Positions 44,064 to 52,162 of a stretch of DNA of 64,000 nt are shown piece by piece. How positions within the stretch are numbered: position 1 is the first letter of the stretch; every line of letters begins with the position of its first letter. The translations under genes and the position numbers were made by a program. The stretch lies in NCBI GenBank assembly GCA_023703575.1, contig CP097969.1, forward strand, positions 839,517-903,516. The letters run 5' to 3'. This DNA is from SAR86 cluster bacterium (GTDB lineage: Bacteria; Pseudomonadota; Gammaproteobacteria; Magnimaribacterales; Magnimaribacteraceae). The notes under the pieces are model-generated. The model worked only from the letters and a program-made list of their open reading frames with translations, was not told the origin of the DNA and did not search any database.

Positions 44064-44845
44064 TATGGTTTGCTCCCTGATGTGGTTAATCTATGCATTG
44101 TCCTTTCATTGTCTCCATATCCATGTTCAGCAAAATGCTGAACACTCCTATTGTCCCATACAATTAAGTCACCTTTCGACCATTTATGTCGATAAATATA
44201 TTTTTCCTGGGATGCGTGACTATATAGAAATTCAAGCTTTTGTTGAGACTCTTTGGGATCTAAGTCTTTAATTTTTTTAACGAATGCTTCTGTGACATAA
44301 AGTGCCTTTTTTCCAGTTTCAGGGTGCTCTCGAAAAATTGGATGCTCTACTGTCTTGGCATCCTTCAGATCTCCACCTGACAACATTAATACTCCTATAT
44401 TGCTATGAATTGCTTTTTTTTCTGAGAGCTCTGATTTAAGATCATGATCTAAATCATCATAAGCAAGATACTGATTAGAGAATAGAGTATCTCCTCCTTG
44501 TTCAGGTACTACTAAAGAGTATAAAAGTGTTGCATCTGGAGGTGATTCTTCAAATGTTACATCCGAATGCCAATGAGCATTTGTATGATATTGCTCGCCA
44601 TAATTTCTAATTTCAATAATTTCTGGATATCCCTCTATGCCTTTAAAGACTGGATGAACTAAAGGTTTGCCCCATAAACTTGAAATATTTTTCAGTTGAG
44701 ATGGATTTAATTTCTGATTTCTAAAAATAAGGACCGAGTTATCTAGAAAGCATTGCCTGATTTTTAAAGAATCATCCTCAGAAAGAATATTTAGATCTAA
44801 TCCTGATATTTCGGCGCCTAAGGGTTTTAAGATTTTAATATCCAT
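44060..44845 (-). CDS. TauD/TfdA-family Fe(II)/2OG dioxygenase
   Basis: The 261-residue enzyme has HSD at 93-95 (HWHSDVTFEESPPDATLLY), the distal His in WDNRSVQHFAE and the 2OG Arg in ERTMHRLT. VPEQGGDTLFSNQYLAYDDL is typical of TauD, which releases sulfite from taurine, and of TfdA, which cleaves aryloxyacetates. The exact substrate cannot be named. The stop overlaps the amidohydrolase start by 4 bp, and the Smr gene ends just before its start. No sulfonate transporter is present nearby. Confidence 0.9.
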   Translation of the reverse strand: MDIKILKPLGAEISGLDLNILSEDDSLKIRQCFLDNSVLIFRNQKLNPSQLKNISSLWGKPLVHPVFKGIEGYPEIIEIRNYGEQYHTNAHWHSDVTFEESPPDATLLYSLVVPEQGGDTLFSNQYLAYDDLDHDLKSELSEKKAIHSNIGVLMLSGGDLKDAKTVEHPIFREHPETGKKALYVTEAFVKKIKDLDPKESQQKLEFLYSHASQEKYIYRHKWSKGDLIVWDNRSVQHFAEHGYGDNERTMHRLTTSGSKPY

Positions 44846-44846
44846 A

Positions 44847-45074
44847 TTATTTTAATTTATGGACTTTGATTTGTCCGTACTCATGACCTGCCCCATTGTA
44901 ATATTCGGCATTTGTTCTATCTAACACAGTTCTTACTAAAGAAAGCATTTTTTCACTGTTGCCACATATTATGGTTAAAGGCATTTCTTCTTGGTTCAAA
45001 AAAACAAAGTTTTCAACTGCAATATCTACTTCATGATGTCTATATCCATGAAGATCTAGAACATGACTAGACAC
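44847..45074 (-). CDS. Small Smr-domain-like protein
   Basis: The 75-residue protein looks like a single minimal Smr (small MutS-related) domain. LDLHGYRHHEVDIAVENFV has the LDxHG motif (6-10) of Smr nucleases, and TIICGNSEKMLSLVRTVLD takes the place of the usual GKG loop, which is degenerate here. The ending NGAGHEYGQIKVHKL resembles the final strand. Smr domains bind or cut nucleic acids. Its role within this catabolic-looking operon is unclear. One base separates it from tauD and five from the deacylase. Confidence 0.68.
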   Translation of the reverse strand: MSSHVLDLHGYRHHEVDIAVENFVFLNQEEMPLTIICGNSEKMLSLVRTVLDRTNAEYYNGAGHEYGQIKVHKLK

Positions 45075-45079
45075 AACTT

Positions 45080-46780
45080 CTAGGAGTTCCTGATCAATCT
45101 TCCATTGAGAGCACCAGTAGCTTCTCCTTTAATGAAAGCAACTTCCCCTGAAACAATGGTGTAATCATAACCTGAAGCTTTTTGAACAAGTCTTCGTCCT
45201 CCGGCAGGCAAATCGTTAATAATTTCAGGCTCATGCAAAGTTAAGCCTTCATAATCAATTATATTAATATCCGCTTTATAGCCCTTTTCTAATACTCCTC
45301 TATCTTTAATACCCAGTAATTTAGCAGTTTCTGATGTTTGCATTTTGATAACTTTTTCTAAAGGTAACTTCGATCCCCTGCTTCTGTCTCGAGACCAATG
45401 CTGTACAAGTGTTGTCGGAAAACTAGCATCACTTATAGCACCACAATGTGCACCAGCATCGCCGAGACCTGAAATTGTATAAGGATGTTTTAGCATTTTC
45501 TCTACAAGGCTCAAGTCACCCGTCTGATAATTAAAGAGCGGATGATAAATCAATGCTCTACCATCTTTTTCGAGCATCGCATCATAAGCTATTTCTTGTG
45601 CAGTCATATTTGACGAATTAGCCAAAGATTCAAATGACATGTCTGGATCAGGCTCGTAATTAGCAGGTTCACCTAATTTAAACATCTTTGTATAAGAATT
45701 AACTATTTCATCCACTAATGGATTGATAGATATGGCACTGTCATTAAGTAGCTTTTCTTTGAATTCATCATTGCTCATAATCTCGACTCTCTCTTCTAAA
45801 GCAAGGTCTGCTATTTCCATATAAGTAGGATGAAATCTAAATGGATTCAAAGTTGCTGTCAGACCCATCAAGATGCCTGTTGCTCTAGGAGGTACTTGTC
45901 CGTACATATTTATGCCTTCAGATTGGGCTTCTTCAATCCCATCAAGTAATTGCTGCCACCATTCTGGACGTGCATCTTGTTGTTCTACTGTTATTGATAT
46001 TGGTCTTCCAGATTCTTTTGACATTGCTTTGAAGATATCAAACTCAGAGTCAAAATCATAAAAATCTGATATCCCTTGCAAGACACCCTGATTTATTTCA
46101 CCTAAAGATTTGGCTATTTCTACTAATTCATTTTTGTGAGCAGTAATGCTTGGAGTCAAATTACCATTAACATCATTATGTTTCTCAGTCCTAGAGGTGC
46201 TAAATCCAAAAGCGCCCGCCTTTATTGCCTCCTGCACAATTTCTTTCATTCTATCGATTTCTTCTTGCGACGCTTCCTCGTGATTAATACCTCTCTCTCC
46301 CATGACATAAGCCCTTACAGCTCCATGAGGAATTTGTGTACCAACATCTATTGCAAGTGGCTTCTTTTCAAGTGCATCTAGATATTCAGGAAAACTTTCC
46401 CATTCCCAATCTATACCTTCATGTAAAGCAGTTCCAGGAATATCTTCTACACCTTCCATAAGACCTATCAACCAATCTCTTTGATCCGGTTTACATGGAG
46501 AAAACCCAACACCACAATTTCCCATTACTACCGTTGTAACTCCGTGATAAGTCGAAGGCCTTAAATATGGATCCCACGTTACCTGACCGTCATAGTGAGT
46601 ATGAATATCAACGAAGCCAGGAGTAACAATTTTCCCTTCAGCATCGATGACCTTTTTAGCTTCACCTTTGATATCACCAATTTCAACAATTTTTTCATTT
46701 GATATGGCTATATCTGCTTGATAGGGCTTGCTTCCCTTTCCATCATAAATTGAACCATTTTTTATTATTAGATCGAACAT
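45080..46780 (-). CDS. N-acyl-D-amino-acid deacylase-like amidohydrolase
   Basis: The 566-residue amidohydrolase (subtype III) has the metal motif HTHYD (60-64) in PGFVDIHTHYDGQVTWDP, MGNCGVGFSPC, a conserved SGLGDAGAHCGAISD and a C-terminal KGYKADINIID. These features match D-aminoacylases and N-acyl-D-Glu/Asp deacylases, which remove acyl groups from D-amino acids. D-amino acids come from peptidoglycan and are common in seawater. It heads the five-gene minus unit and diverges from the large metzincin gene; a 23-bp palindrome lies in the promoter gap. Confidence 0.88.
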   Translation of the reverse strand: MFDLIIKNGSIYDGKGSKPYQADIAISNEKIVEIGDIKGEAKKVIDAEGKIVTPGFVDIHTHYDGQVTWDPYLRPSTYHGVTTVVMGNCGVGFSPCKPDQRDWLIGLMEGVEDIPGTALHEGIDWEWESFPEYLDALEKKPLAIDVGTQIPHGAVRAYVMGERGINHEEASQEEIDRMKEIVQEAIKAGAFGFSTSRTEKHNDVNGNLTPSITAHKNELVEIAKSLGEINQGVLQGISDFYDFDSEFDIFKAMSKESGRPISITVEQQDARPEWWQQLLDGIEEAQSEGINMYGQVPPRATGILMGLTATLNPFRFHPTYMEIADLALEERVEIMSNDEFKEKLLNDSAISINPLVDEIVNSYTKMFKLGEPANYEPDPDMSFESLANSSNMTAQEIAYDAMLEKDGRALIYHPLFNYQTGDLSLVEKMLKHPYTISGLGDAGAHCGAISDASFPTTLVQHWSRDRSRGSKLPLEKVIKMQTSETAKLLGIKDRGVLEKGYKADINIIDYEGLTLHEPEIINDLPAGGRRLVQKASGYDYTIVSGEVAFIKGEATGALNGRLIRNS

Positions 46781-46832
46781 ATTAAAAACCTAAAACATTT
46801 AAATGATCTATGCGATATAGATATTCGTATTA

Positions 46833-46855
46833 ATTTTTACCATAATAGTAAAAAT
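46833..46855. repeat. Perfect 8-bp inverted repeat, possible operator
   Basis: ATTTTTAC-cataata-GTAAAAAT lies in the 88-bp gap between the divergent deacylase operon and metzincin gene, 14 bp before the metzincin ATG. Its symmetry and place suit an operator or a small hairpin in the leader. No regulator gene is adjacent. Confidence 0.4.
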
Positions 46856-46868
46856 ACATAAAAACTTC

Positions 46869-49361
46869 ATGAAAAAACACTTATTTAATCTATTTATTTT
46901 TCTTCTTCTGTCCTCTCAGGTCTTAATTCCTGAGGAAGAGAAATCAACAAAGGAAAATGAAGATGTTGTTTCTGAAGAAGAAAAAAAGGTCTATATAGAA
47001 GAATTAGTAGAGGACTTTGACGAAATTCCGGGTTTTTTTACAACATTCAGAGATCCAAAGACAAATCAAGTTTTCTTAAAAATTACTAATAATCAATTAA
47101 AAAGTGAGTTCATTTATTTTGCACATGCTTTGAATGGAGTTGCGAGCGTGGGAAAAGTTAAGGGTTCATATTTAGATGAAGGTGTTTTTAAAATTGAAAA
47201 AGACTATAACAATCTCAGATTTTCTAGAGTTTTAACAAATTATTTTTTTGATGAAACCAGTCCTCTCGCAAAATCGGAAGGAGCAAACGTATCGGATTCA
47301 ACTTTCAAAGTATTTGAAATCATGGGAATGAATGAAGCTGAAGACGAATATTTAATAGATATAACAAGTATGCTTTTGTCTGAGGCATTAACACCCATAA
47401 TGCCTATCTACTCTCCAGATGGTCCCCCGTCAGGATTTAGTTGGGGTCAAGTAAGCCCATCTAAATCAAGAATCAAAGGAGTCTTCAACTACGAGAAAAA
47501 TACAGATTTTGAAGTTGAGTATGTTATAGAAAGTGCACCTTCTTATGGATACGAAGCTGAAGATGTTGCGGATCCAAGGAATGTTAACGTAAATATTAGA
47601 TATAGCTTTATTGAGATGCCAAAAAATGATTTTGAACCTCGTGTAGCAAATCAATCAATAGGATATTTTTCAGAAAGAATAACTGACCTTACGTCCAAAG
47701 ATATAACACCTTATAAAGATCTTATCGGGAAATGGAATCTAAAGAAAAAGAATCCTGATGAAGAGCTTTCAGAACCAATCAAACCCATTACTTTCTGGAT
47801 AGAAAATACAACCCCTTATGAATTGAGAGACTATATCAAAGAAGGAGTTCTAGCATGGAATATTGCCTTCGAAGCTGCAGGTTTTATAAATGCCATAGAG
47901 GTCAAAATTCAACCAGATGATGCAGAATGGGATGCAGGAGACATTAGATATAATGTACTCAGATGGACTTCGTCCCCAGATCCGGTTTTTGGTGGATATG
48001 GACCGAGCTTCACAAATCCCAGAACAGGAGAAATAATTGGAGCAGATATAATGCTCGAATGGGTTTACTTAACCAATAGAGTAAATTATGACGGTATATT
48101 TAATGAACATTCGAGTCATGACAACTGTTCATCTTCCAGCTACATTCAGGATGGAATGATTCTAGCTCAAGCTATTGAATTAAATGACCCCAAAATAATT
48201 GAGCAAGCAATAATCAGATTAACGCTTCATGAAGTTGGACATACTCTTGGTCTGAATCATAATTTTAAAGGGAGCTACTTGCATAATATTGAAGATGTAC
48301 ATAATCCAGAAATAACCAGTAAAATTGGAGTGACCGCCTCGGTAATGGAATATCCGGCTATAAACCTTGCTCCTTTAGGAGTTAAACAAGGAGATTATTA
48401 CGACACAATACCTGGGCCCTATGACATATGGGCTATAAGATATGGATATACGCCCGATTTAACTGAATCTGATTTAGAAGATATTATTTCTGAGCAACAT
48501 AAACCCGAGCATATGTTTGCAAATGATTCAGAAGATATGAGATCCCCAGGTAGAGGAATTGATCCACGCGCTATGATCAATGATCTTACAAATGATCCAA
48601 TGACTTATGCAGAACAAAGAATTGAATTAGTGAATGATACTCAGGCTAAGTTGGTTCAAAAATTATCAGGCTCAATTGAGACCTTTGAGGAATTTAGATT
48701 AGCTCATGCAATCTTTATGAGAGAGTATTCAAGAGCATTAGAGGTCATCTCAAGACACATTGGTGGGGTTTACATAGAAAGATATGATCCTAAAAATATC
48801 AATGAAAATAAACCATACACCCCTGCTCCGTCTAATGAACAAAGAAGAGCTATGAAGCTTCTAAGTGAGCATGCATTTTCACCAGAAGCATTTCCAATAA
48901 ATTCTGATTTACTTCAATTGGTACAAGTTGAGAGAAGGATGTTTGATCTCTCTGGAGAACACGAAGATCCTCAGATGCACAAAATCATTCTTGGTATTCA
49001 GAATAGAGTGTTAGATCATATTTTAAGTCCATGGACACTCTACAGGATTTCAGATACCGAACTTTATGGCAATGATTACTCTGTTAATGAGGTGTTAAAT
49101 GATATGACAAAGGCTATCTTCGTTGGAGATACAAATAATAAGGTATCTTCTGTGAGACGTAATCTTCAAACTTCATACGTAAGGCGACTAATAAACTTAT
49201 TAGCTCAAGATTATTATGACGAATTGGCTACGGCTGCTGCTTATGACTCCTTAAGGCAGATTCAGAAACTTGCCAGGAGAACTTCTACCGATATTCCTAC
49301 TAGATCACATAGAAAACTTATTTCATGGATTATAGAATCCGGTCTTGATCGAGCCAATTAA
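46869..49361 (+). CDS. Large zinc metalloprotease (DUF5117/DUF4953 metzincin)
   Basis: The 830-residue secreted protease has a signal peptide (HLFNLFIFLLLSSQVLI), an acidic segment (22-50), and an N-terminal domain with FYSEFIYFAHALNG-like content (DUF5117). The metzincin domain has HEVGHTLGLNH at 454-464 (three zinc His, catalytic Glu455), with the Met-turn SVMEYPAIN further on. A long helical C terminus follows (about 590-830). Such proteins are common in marine bacteria and probably degrade peptides in the periplasm or at the surface. It may work with the D-aminoacylase across the shared promoter region. Confidence 0.88.
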   Translation: MKKHLFNLFIFLLLSSQVLIPEEEKSTKENEDVVSEEEKKVYIEELVEDFDEIPGFFTTFRDPKTNQVFLKITNNQLKSEFIYFAHALNGVASVGKVKGSYLDEGVFKIEKDYNNLRFSRVLTNYFFDETSPLAKSEGANVSDSTFKVFEIMGMNEAEDEYLIDITSMLLSEALTPIMPIYSPDGPPSGFSWGQVSPSKSRIKGVFNYEKNTDFEVEYVIESAPSYGYEAEDVADPRNVNVNIRYSFIEMPKNDFEPRVANQSIGYFSERITDLTSKDITPYKDLIGKWNLKKKNPDEELSEPIKPITFWIENTTPYELRDYIKEGVLAWNIAFEAAGFINAIEVKIQPDDAEWDAGDIRYNVLRWTSSPDPVFGGYGPSFTNPRTGEIIGADIMLEWVYLTNRVNYDGIFNEHSSHDNCSSSSYIQDGMILAQAIELNDPKIIEQAIIRLTLHEVGHTLGLNHNFKGSYLHNIEDVHNPEITSKIGVTASVMEYPAINLAPLGVKQGDYYDTIPGPYDIWAIRYGYTPDLTESDLEDIISEQHKPEHMFANDSEDMRSPGRGIDPRAMINDLTNDPMTYAEQRIELVNDTQAKLVQKLSGSIETFEEFRLAHAIFMREYSRALEVISRHIGGVYIERYDPKNINENKPYTPAPSNEQRRAMKLLSEHAFSPEAFPINSDLLQLVQVERRMFDLSGEHEDPQMHKIILGIQNRVLDHILSPWTLYRISDTELYGNDYSVNEVLNDMTKAIFVGDTNNKVSSVRRNLQTSYVRRLINLLAQDYYDELATAAAYDSLRQIQKLARRTSTDIPTRSHRKLISWIIESGLDRAN

Positions 49362-50347
49362 GAGACTTCTTTTAAAAATTTAATTATTAGCTCGTTAACC
49401 TCATTTGGTATCTCTTGTTGAGTCCAATGACCAATACCTTCAAACTCTTCTGCAAATTTAAGTTCTTTATAATTTGGTGAGATTCTGTCTATTAGAGTCT
49501 GGTCTGAAGGAATAAAAAAGTTTACGGGATCTAAGCTTCCAGTAATAAAAAATGCTGGCTGCTCAAGAATCTTATCTTCTAATTCTGTAAGTTCATGCCA
49601 ATCAATATTTTGAGCTCTATATCTATTGAAAGGACCTCTTAATCCACTCATTTCAAATTGACTTACAAAATAATCAAGATCCTCAGGTGTAAACCAATCA
49701 GGAAAGTCTTCAAATCTCTCCATCCCATCAAGAAAACTGGAATGCTTATCTTTTTGAGGCATCAAACCACTTTGACCTTTTTCAAGATTATGTTTCATGC
49801 CCCGTCCATCACTATTCGTATAAGTCATGAAAAGTGATCTTTTTAAATCTGACTCAAATTCCTCCTCCGCAATACCCTCTTTCTGAAAGTAAAGTTGGTA
49901 GAAAAATTTGTCTTTGTATATCTCTCTCCAAAGATCTAAGGTTGGCATCGGACCTCTTCCAGTAAAAGGAACTGACATAGTACCGGTTGCAGTTATTCTA
50001 TGTTCATTTAAAGCTGCTGTGTTTAGAGCAATTGGTCCACCCCAATCATGTCCAATTGTTATAGCTGTGTCATAACCTAAAGCATCAACAATACCAATTA
50101 CATCATCGGTCATATTCTTCATAGAATATGCTTCTATCTCGTGAGGTTTGTCTGACTCTCCATAACCACGAACGTCATAAGCAACTGCTTTGAAGCCAGC
50201 GGCAGCGACAGCAGGAAGCTGATGTCTATAACTATACCAGCTCTCAGGCCAGCCATGGCAAAATATAACTAAGGGACCATCCCCCATCATTGCTAGTCTT
50301 AATTTAATTCCATTGCTTTCTACATGTTTAAACTCTATATCATTCAT
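49358..50347 (-). CDS. Epoxide hydrolase-like alpha/beta hydrolase
   Basis: The 329-residue protein has the soluble epoxide hydrolase pattern. HGWPESWYSYRHQL (31-44) gives the oxyanion HGxP, YDVRGYGESDKP is conserved, and GHDWGG contains the nucleophile Asp101. Lid tyrosines lie in FYQLYFQ and RYRAQN, the acid in GSLDPVNFF and the His in GIGHWTQQEIP. An Asp nucleophile distinguishes it from serine esterases and suggests hydrolysis of an epoxide or halide. It is the last gene after the HupE gene (15 bp) and converges with the metzincin gene. Confidence 0.88.
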   Translation of the reverse strand: MNDIEFKHVESNGIKLRLAMMGDGPLVIFCHGWPESWYSYRHQLPAVAAAGFKAVAYDVRGYGESDKPHEIEAYSMKNMTDDVIGIVDALGYDTAITIGHDWGGPIALNTAALNEHRITATGTMSVPFTGRGPMPTLDLWREIYKDKFFYQLYFQKEGIAEEEFESDLKRSLFMTYTNSDGRGMKHNLEKGQSGLMPQKDKHSSFLDGMERFEDFPDWFTPEDLDYFVSQFEMSGLRGPFNRYRAQNIDWHELTELEDKILEQPAFFITGSLDPVNFFIPSDQTLIDRISPNYKELKFAEEFEGIGHWTQQEIPNEVNELIIKFLKEVS

Positions 50348-50362
50348 TTTTACCTCTAGATT

Positions 50363-51316
50363 TTATATTGACGATACTCTTTCAATTAACCAGTAAGTTC
50401 CAAGCCCACCTATAAAATAGCTTGCAAAAGCATGAACCTCAATCTTTATTTTATTCGATTTAAGAAAATATATAATTAATCCAAAGAAAGGAAGGATAGC
50501 TAATTGTCCCATCTCGATTCCTGCATTAAAAAATAATAGAGAAAGAAGGAGATTTTCATTATTTATTCCAATTTCTGTAAGAGCTCCCGCAAAACCTAGT
50601 CCATGTAATAATCCAAATCCAAAGGCTATCAACCAAGGGGTAGAATCATATTTGTGCTCATCGCCAACCTCCAAAGCTAAATATATAATTGTTAATGCTA
50701 TAAAAGCCTCTGTTGAAGCTTGGGGTACGCTAACAACATCCAGCACAGATAAAGCCAAAGTGATGCTATGCGCTAGAGTGAAGGCAGTGATTGTTTTAAC
50801 GAGATTTAAAGTTCCTGAAACAAGAAATAAAAGGCCAAAAACAAATAGCATATGGTCTATGCCACCGAGTAAGTGCTCTACACCAAGCCAAAAATAATTG
50901 ATTGGATAGATGCTTACTTCCTCTGGTACATCTAACTTGGAACTACTTATTGTTGCTAACCCTTCAAAAGTGGTCTCATCTAAAAATTTTACACTTACTA
51001 GTGCATCCGTAAGCCTTGAGAGACCCTTAAATGCTATTTCTTTACCTTTTAAGGATTCTTCGCAAGTAATTACAATATTCGTGACTAAATATTTACCTTG
51101 GACTTCTGGTAATTTTCTTTGCTCCTCCTTACAGTCTGTAAAGCTTACCTCTGCAGGAAGTCCACCTGTGTTAGTTGGAAACATCCATAAACCTGAATAA
51201 AATCCATCTAGTGTTTCCTCCAGGGACAATCTTGCAGGATTCATTTCATGAGTTTGTATAAATTCACCAAGAGATAGGCTGAAAAGAATAAAAATAAATT
51301 TATTTAGTTGTTTCAT
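50363..51316 (-). CDS. HupE/UreJ-family membrane protein
   Basis: The 317-residue protein has an N-terminal signal-like helix and a periplasmic domain of about 120 residues. Six or so membrane segments follow, including FWLGVEHLLGGIDHMLFVFGLLFL, TAFTLAHSITLALS and FGFGLLHGLGFAGA. The conserved His/Asp clusters (HxxxxxDH, HS, HG) are the hallmark of HupE/UreJ_2 proteins, thought to move nickel or another metal. No hydrogenase or urease is nearby, so another metal role is likely. It overlaps the upstream peptidylprolyl isomerase gene by 17 bp. Confidence 0.85.
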   Translation of the reverse strand: MKQLNKFIFILFSLSLGEFIQTHEMNPARLSLEETLDGFYSGLWMFPTNTGGLPAEVSFTDCKEEQRKLPEVQGKYLVTNIVITCEESLKGKEIAFKGLSRLTDALVSVKFLDETTFEGLATISSSKLDVPEEVSIYPINYFWLGVEHLLGGIDHMLFVFGLLFLVSGTLNLVKTITAFTLAHSITLALSVLDVVSVPQASTEAFIALTIIYLALEVGDEHKYDSTPWLIAFGFGLLHGLGFAGALTEIGINNENLLLSLLFFNAGIEMGQLAILPFFGLIIYFLKSNKIKIEVHAFASYFIGGLGTYWLIERVSSI

Positions 51317-52109
51317 TTAAATCTGCCAAAATCTCAATTTGATATTTATTTCTCAATTCCTTCAAATAGTTCTTCACAGAATTATTTTGTTTTTCAAGGA
51401 CCACATCATTAATAACAATATTTTTTATTTCCTCTAGATTTGGAGTGAAAGATTCTGCGATAGAGTTAATAAATACTAGGTGCGATCCATATTCAGACTT
51501 TAAAGGTCCTGACCATTCCTTGATGGTCAAATTTTGAATATCTTGTGAAAATGTTTTACCAAAAGATCTTTCAATTTCTCTAATAGTTTTAGAAGAAAAG
51601 TTCTTTCCCAGTAAAAATGGTTCACCAAAATTAGCTTCAGAAGAACCATTTTTTATTAGATTTAAAGCTTTAGAAGAATCATCCTCATCTGTCTTGCTCG
51701 AACTAAAATAAATATGAGAGAACGTTATTCTTTTTTCTACATAGTACTTATCTAAATTTCGATTATAAAAGTCATTTACCTCGCTCTCTGTAGGCAGAGA
51801 GGTATCTCCCTCTTGTCTTAAGAAACTAATTTTCTGAGCCAATCTTCTTTTTATGATAATGTCGTTTTTATCCAATCCCAACTTTATTGCTTCTCTATAG
51901 AGTATCTCTTCATCTAGGAGTTGTTTGATAATGCCGTCTACTTCTGACATTGTAGGCTCTCTTCCCACTTGAGTGACCCAGGTGTTTATCAATGAGTTAA
52001 CTTCTGATTCAAATATAGTTATTTTGTTATCGTCCTCATTATTAAAAAATAAATCCGCGATAAGAATCACTATTCCTAAAATAAAAAAAATAAGAAGTCT
52101 TTGTTTCAT
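51300..52109 (-). CDS. Membrane-anchored peptidylprolyl isomerase (PpiC/SurA-like)
   Basis: The 269-residue protein has an N-terminal transmembrane anchor (LLIFFILGIVILIADLFF), a SurA-type N-terminal helical region with TWVTQVGREPTMSEVDGIIKQLLDEEILYREAIKLGL, and a C-terminal parvulin-like region. HIYFSS opens the parvulin part and LKSEYGSHLVFINSI is its conserved end, though the centre is divergent. It should fold outer-membrane or periplasmic proteins. It overlaps the HupE gene, a pairing that suggests it serves that membrane protein. Start ATG 52109. Confidence 0.82.
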   Translation of the reverse strand: MKQRLLIFFILGIVILIADLFFNNEDDNKITIFESEVNSLINTWVTQVGREPTMSEVDGIIKQLLDEEILYREAIKLGLDKNDIIIKRRLAQKISFLRQEGDTSLPTESEVNDFYNRNLDKYYVEKRITFSHIYFSSSKTDEDDSSKALNLIKNGSSEANFGEPFLLGKNFSSKTIREIERSFGKTFSQDIQNLTIKEWSGPLKSEYGSHLVFINSIAESFTPNLEEIKNIVINDVVLEKQNNSVKNYLKELRNKYQIEILADLNETTK

Positions 52110-52162
52110 AATTATTAAAAATTACTATAAAATCATATATATACTTGAGAAAATTAAAGTAT

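Noticed and set aside
50363-51316. Part of a hydrogenase or urease locus
   Set aside because: No hydrogenase or urease subunit or maturation gene is in the window. HupE/UreJ-like proteins also occur alone.
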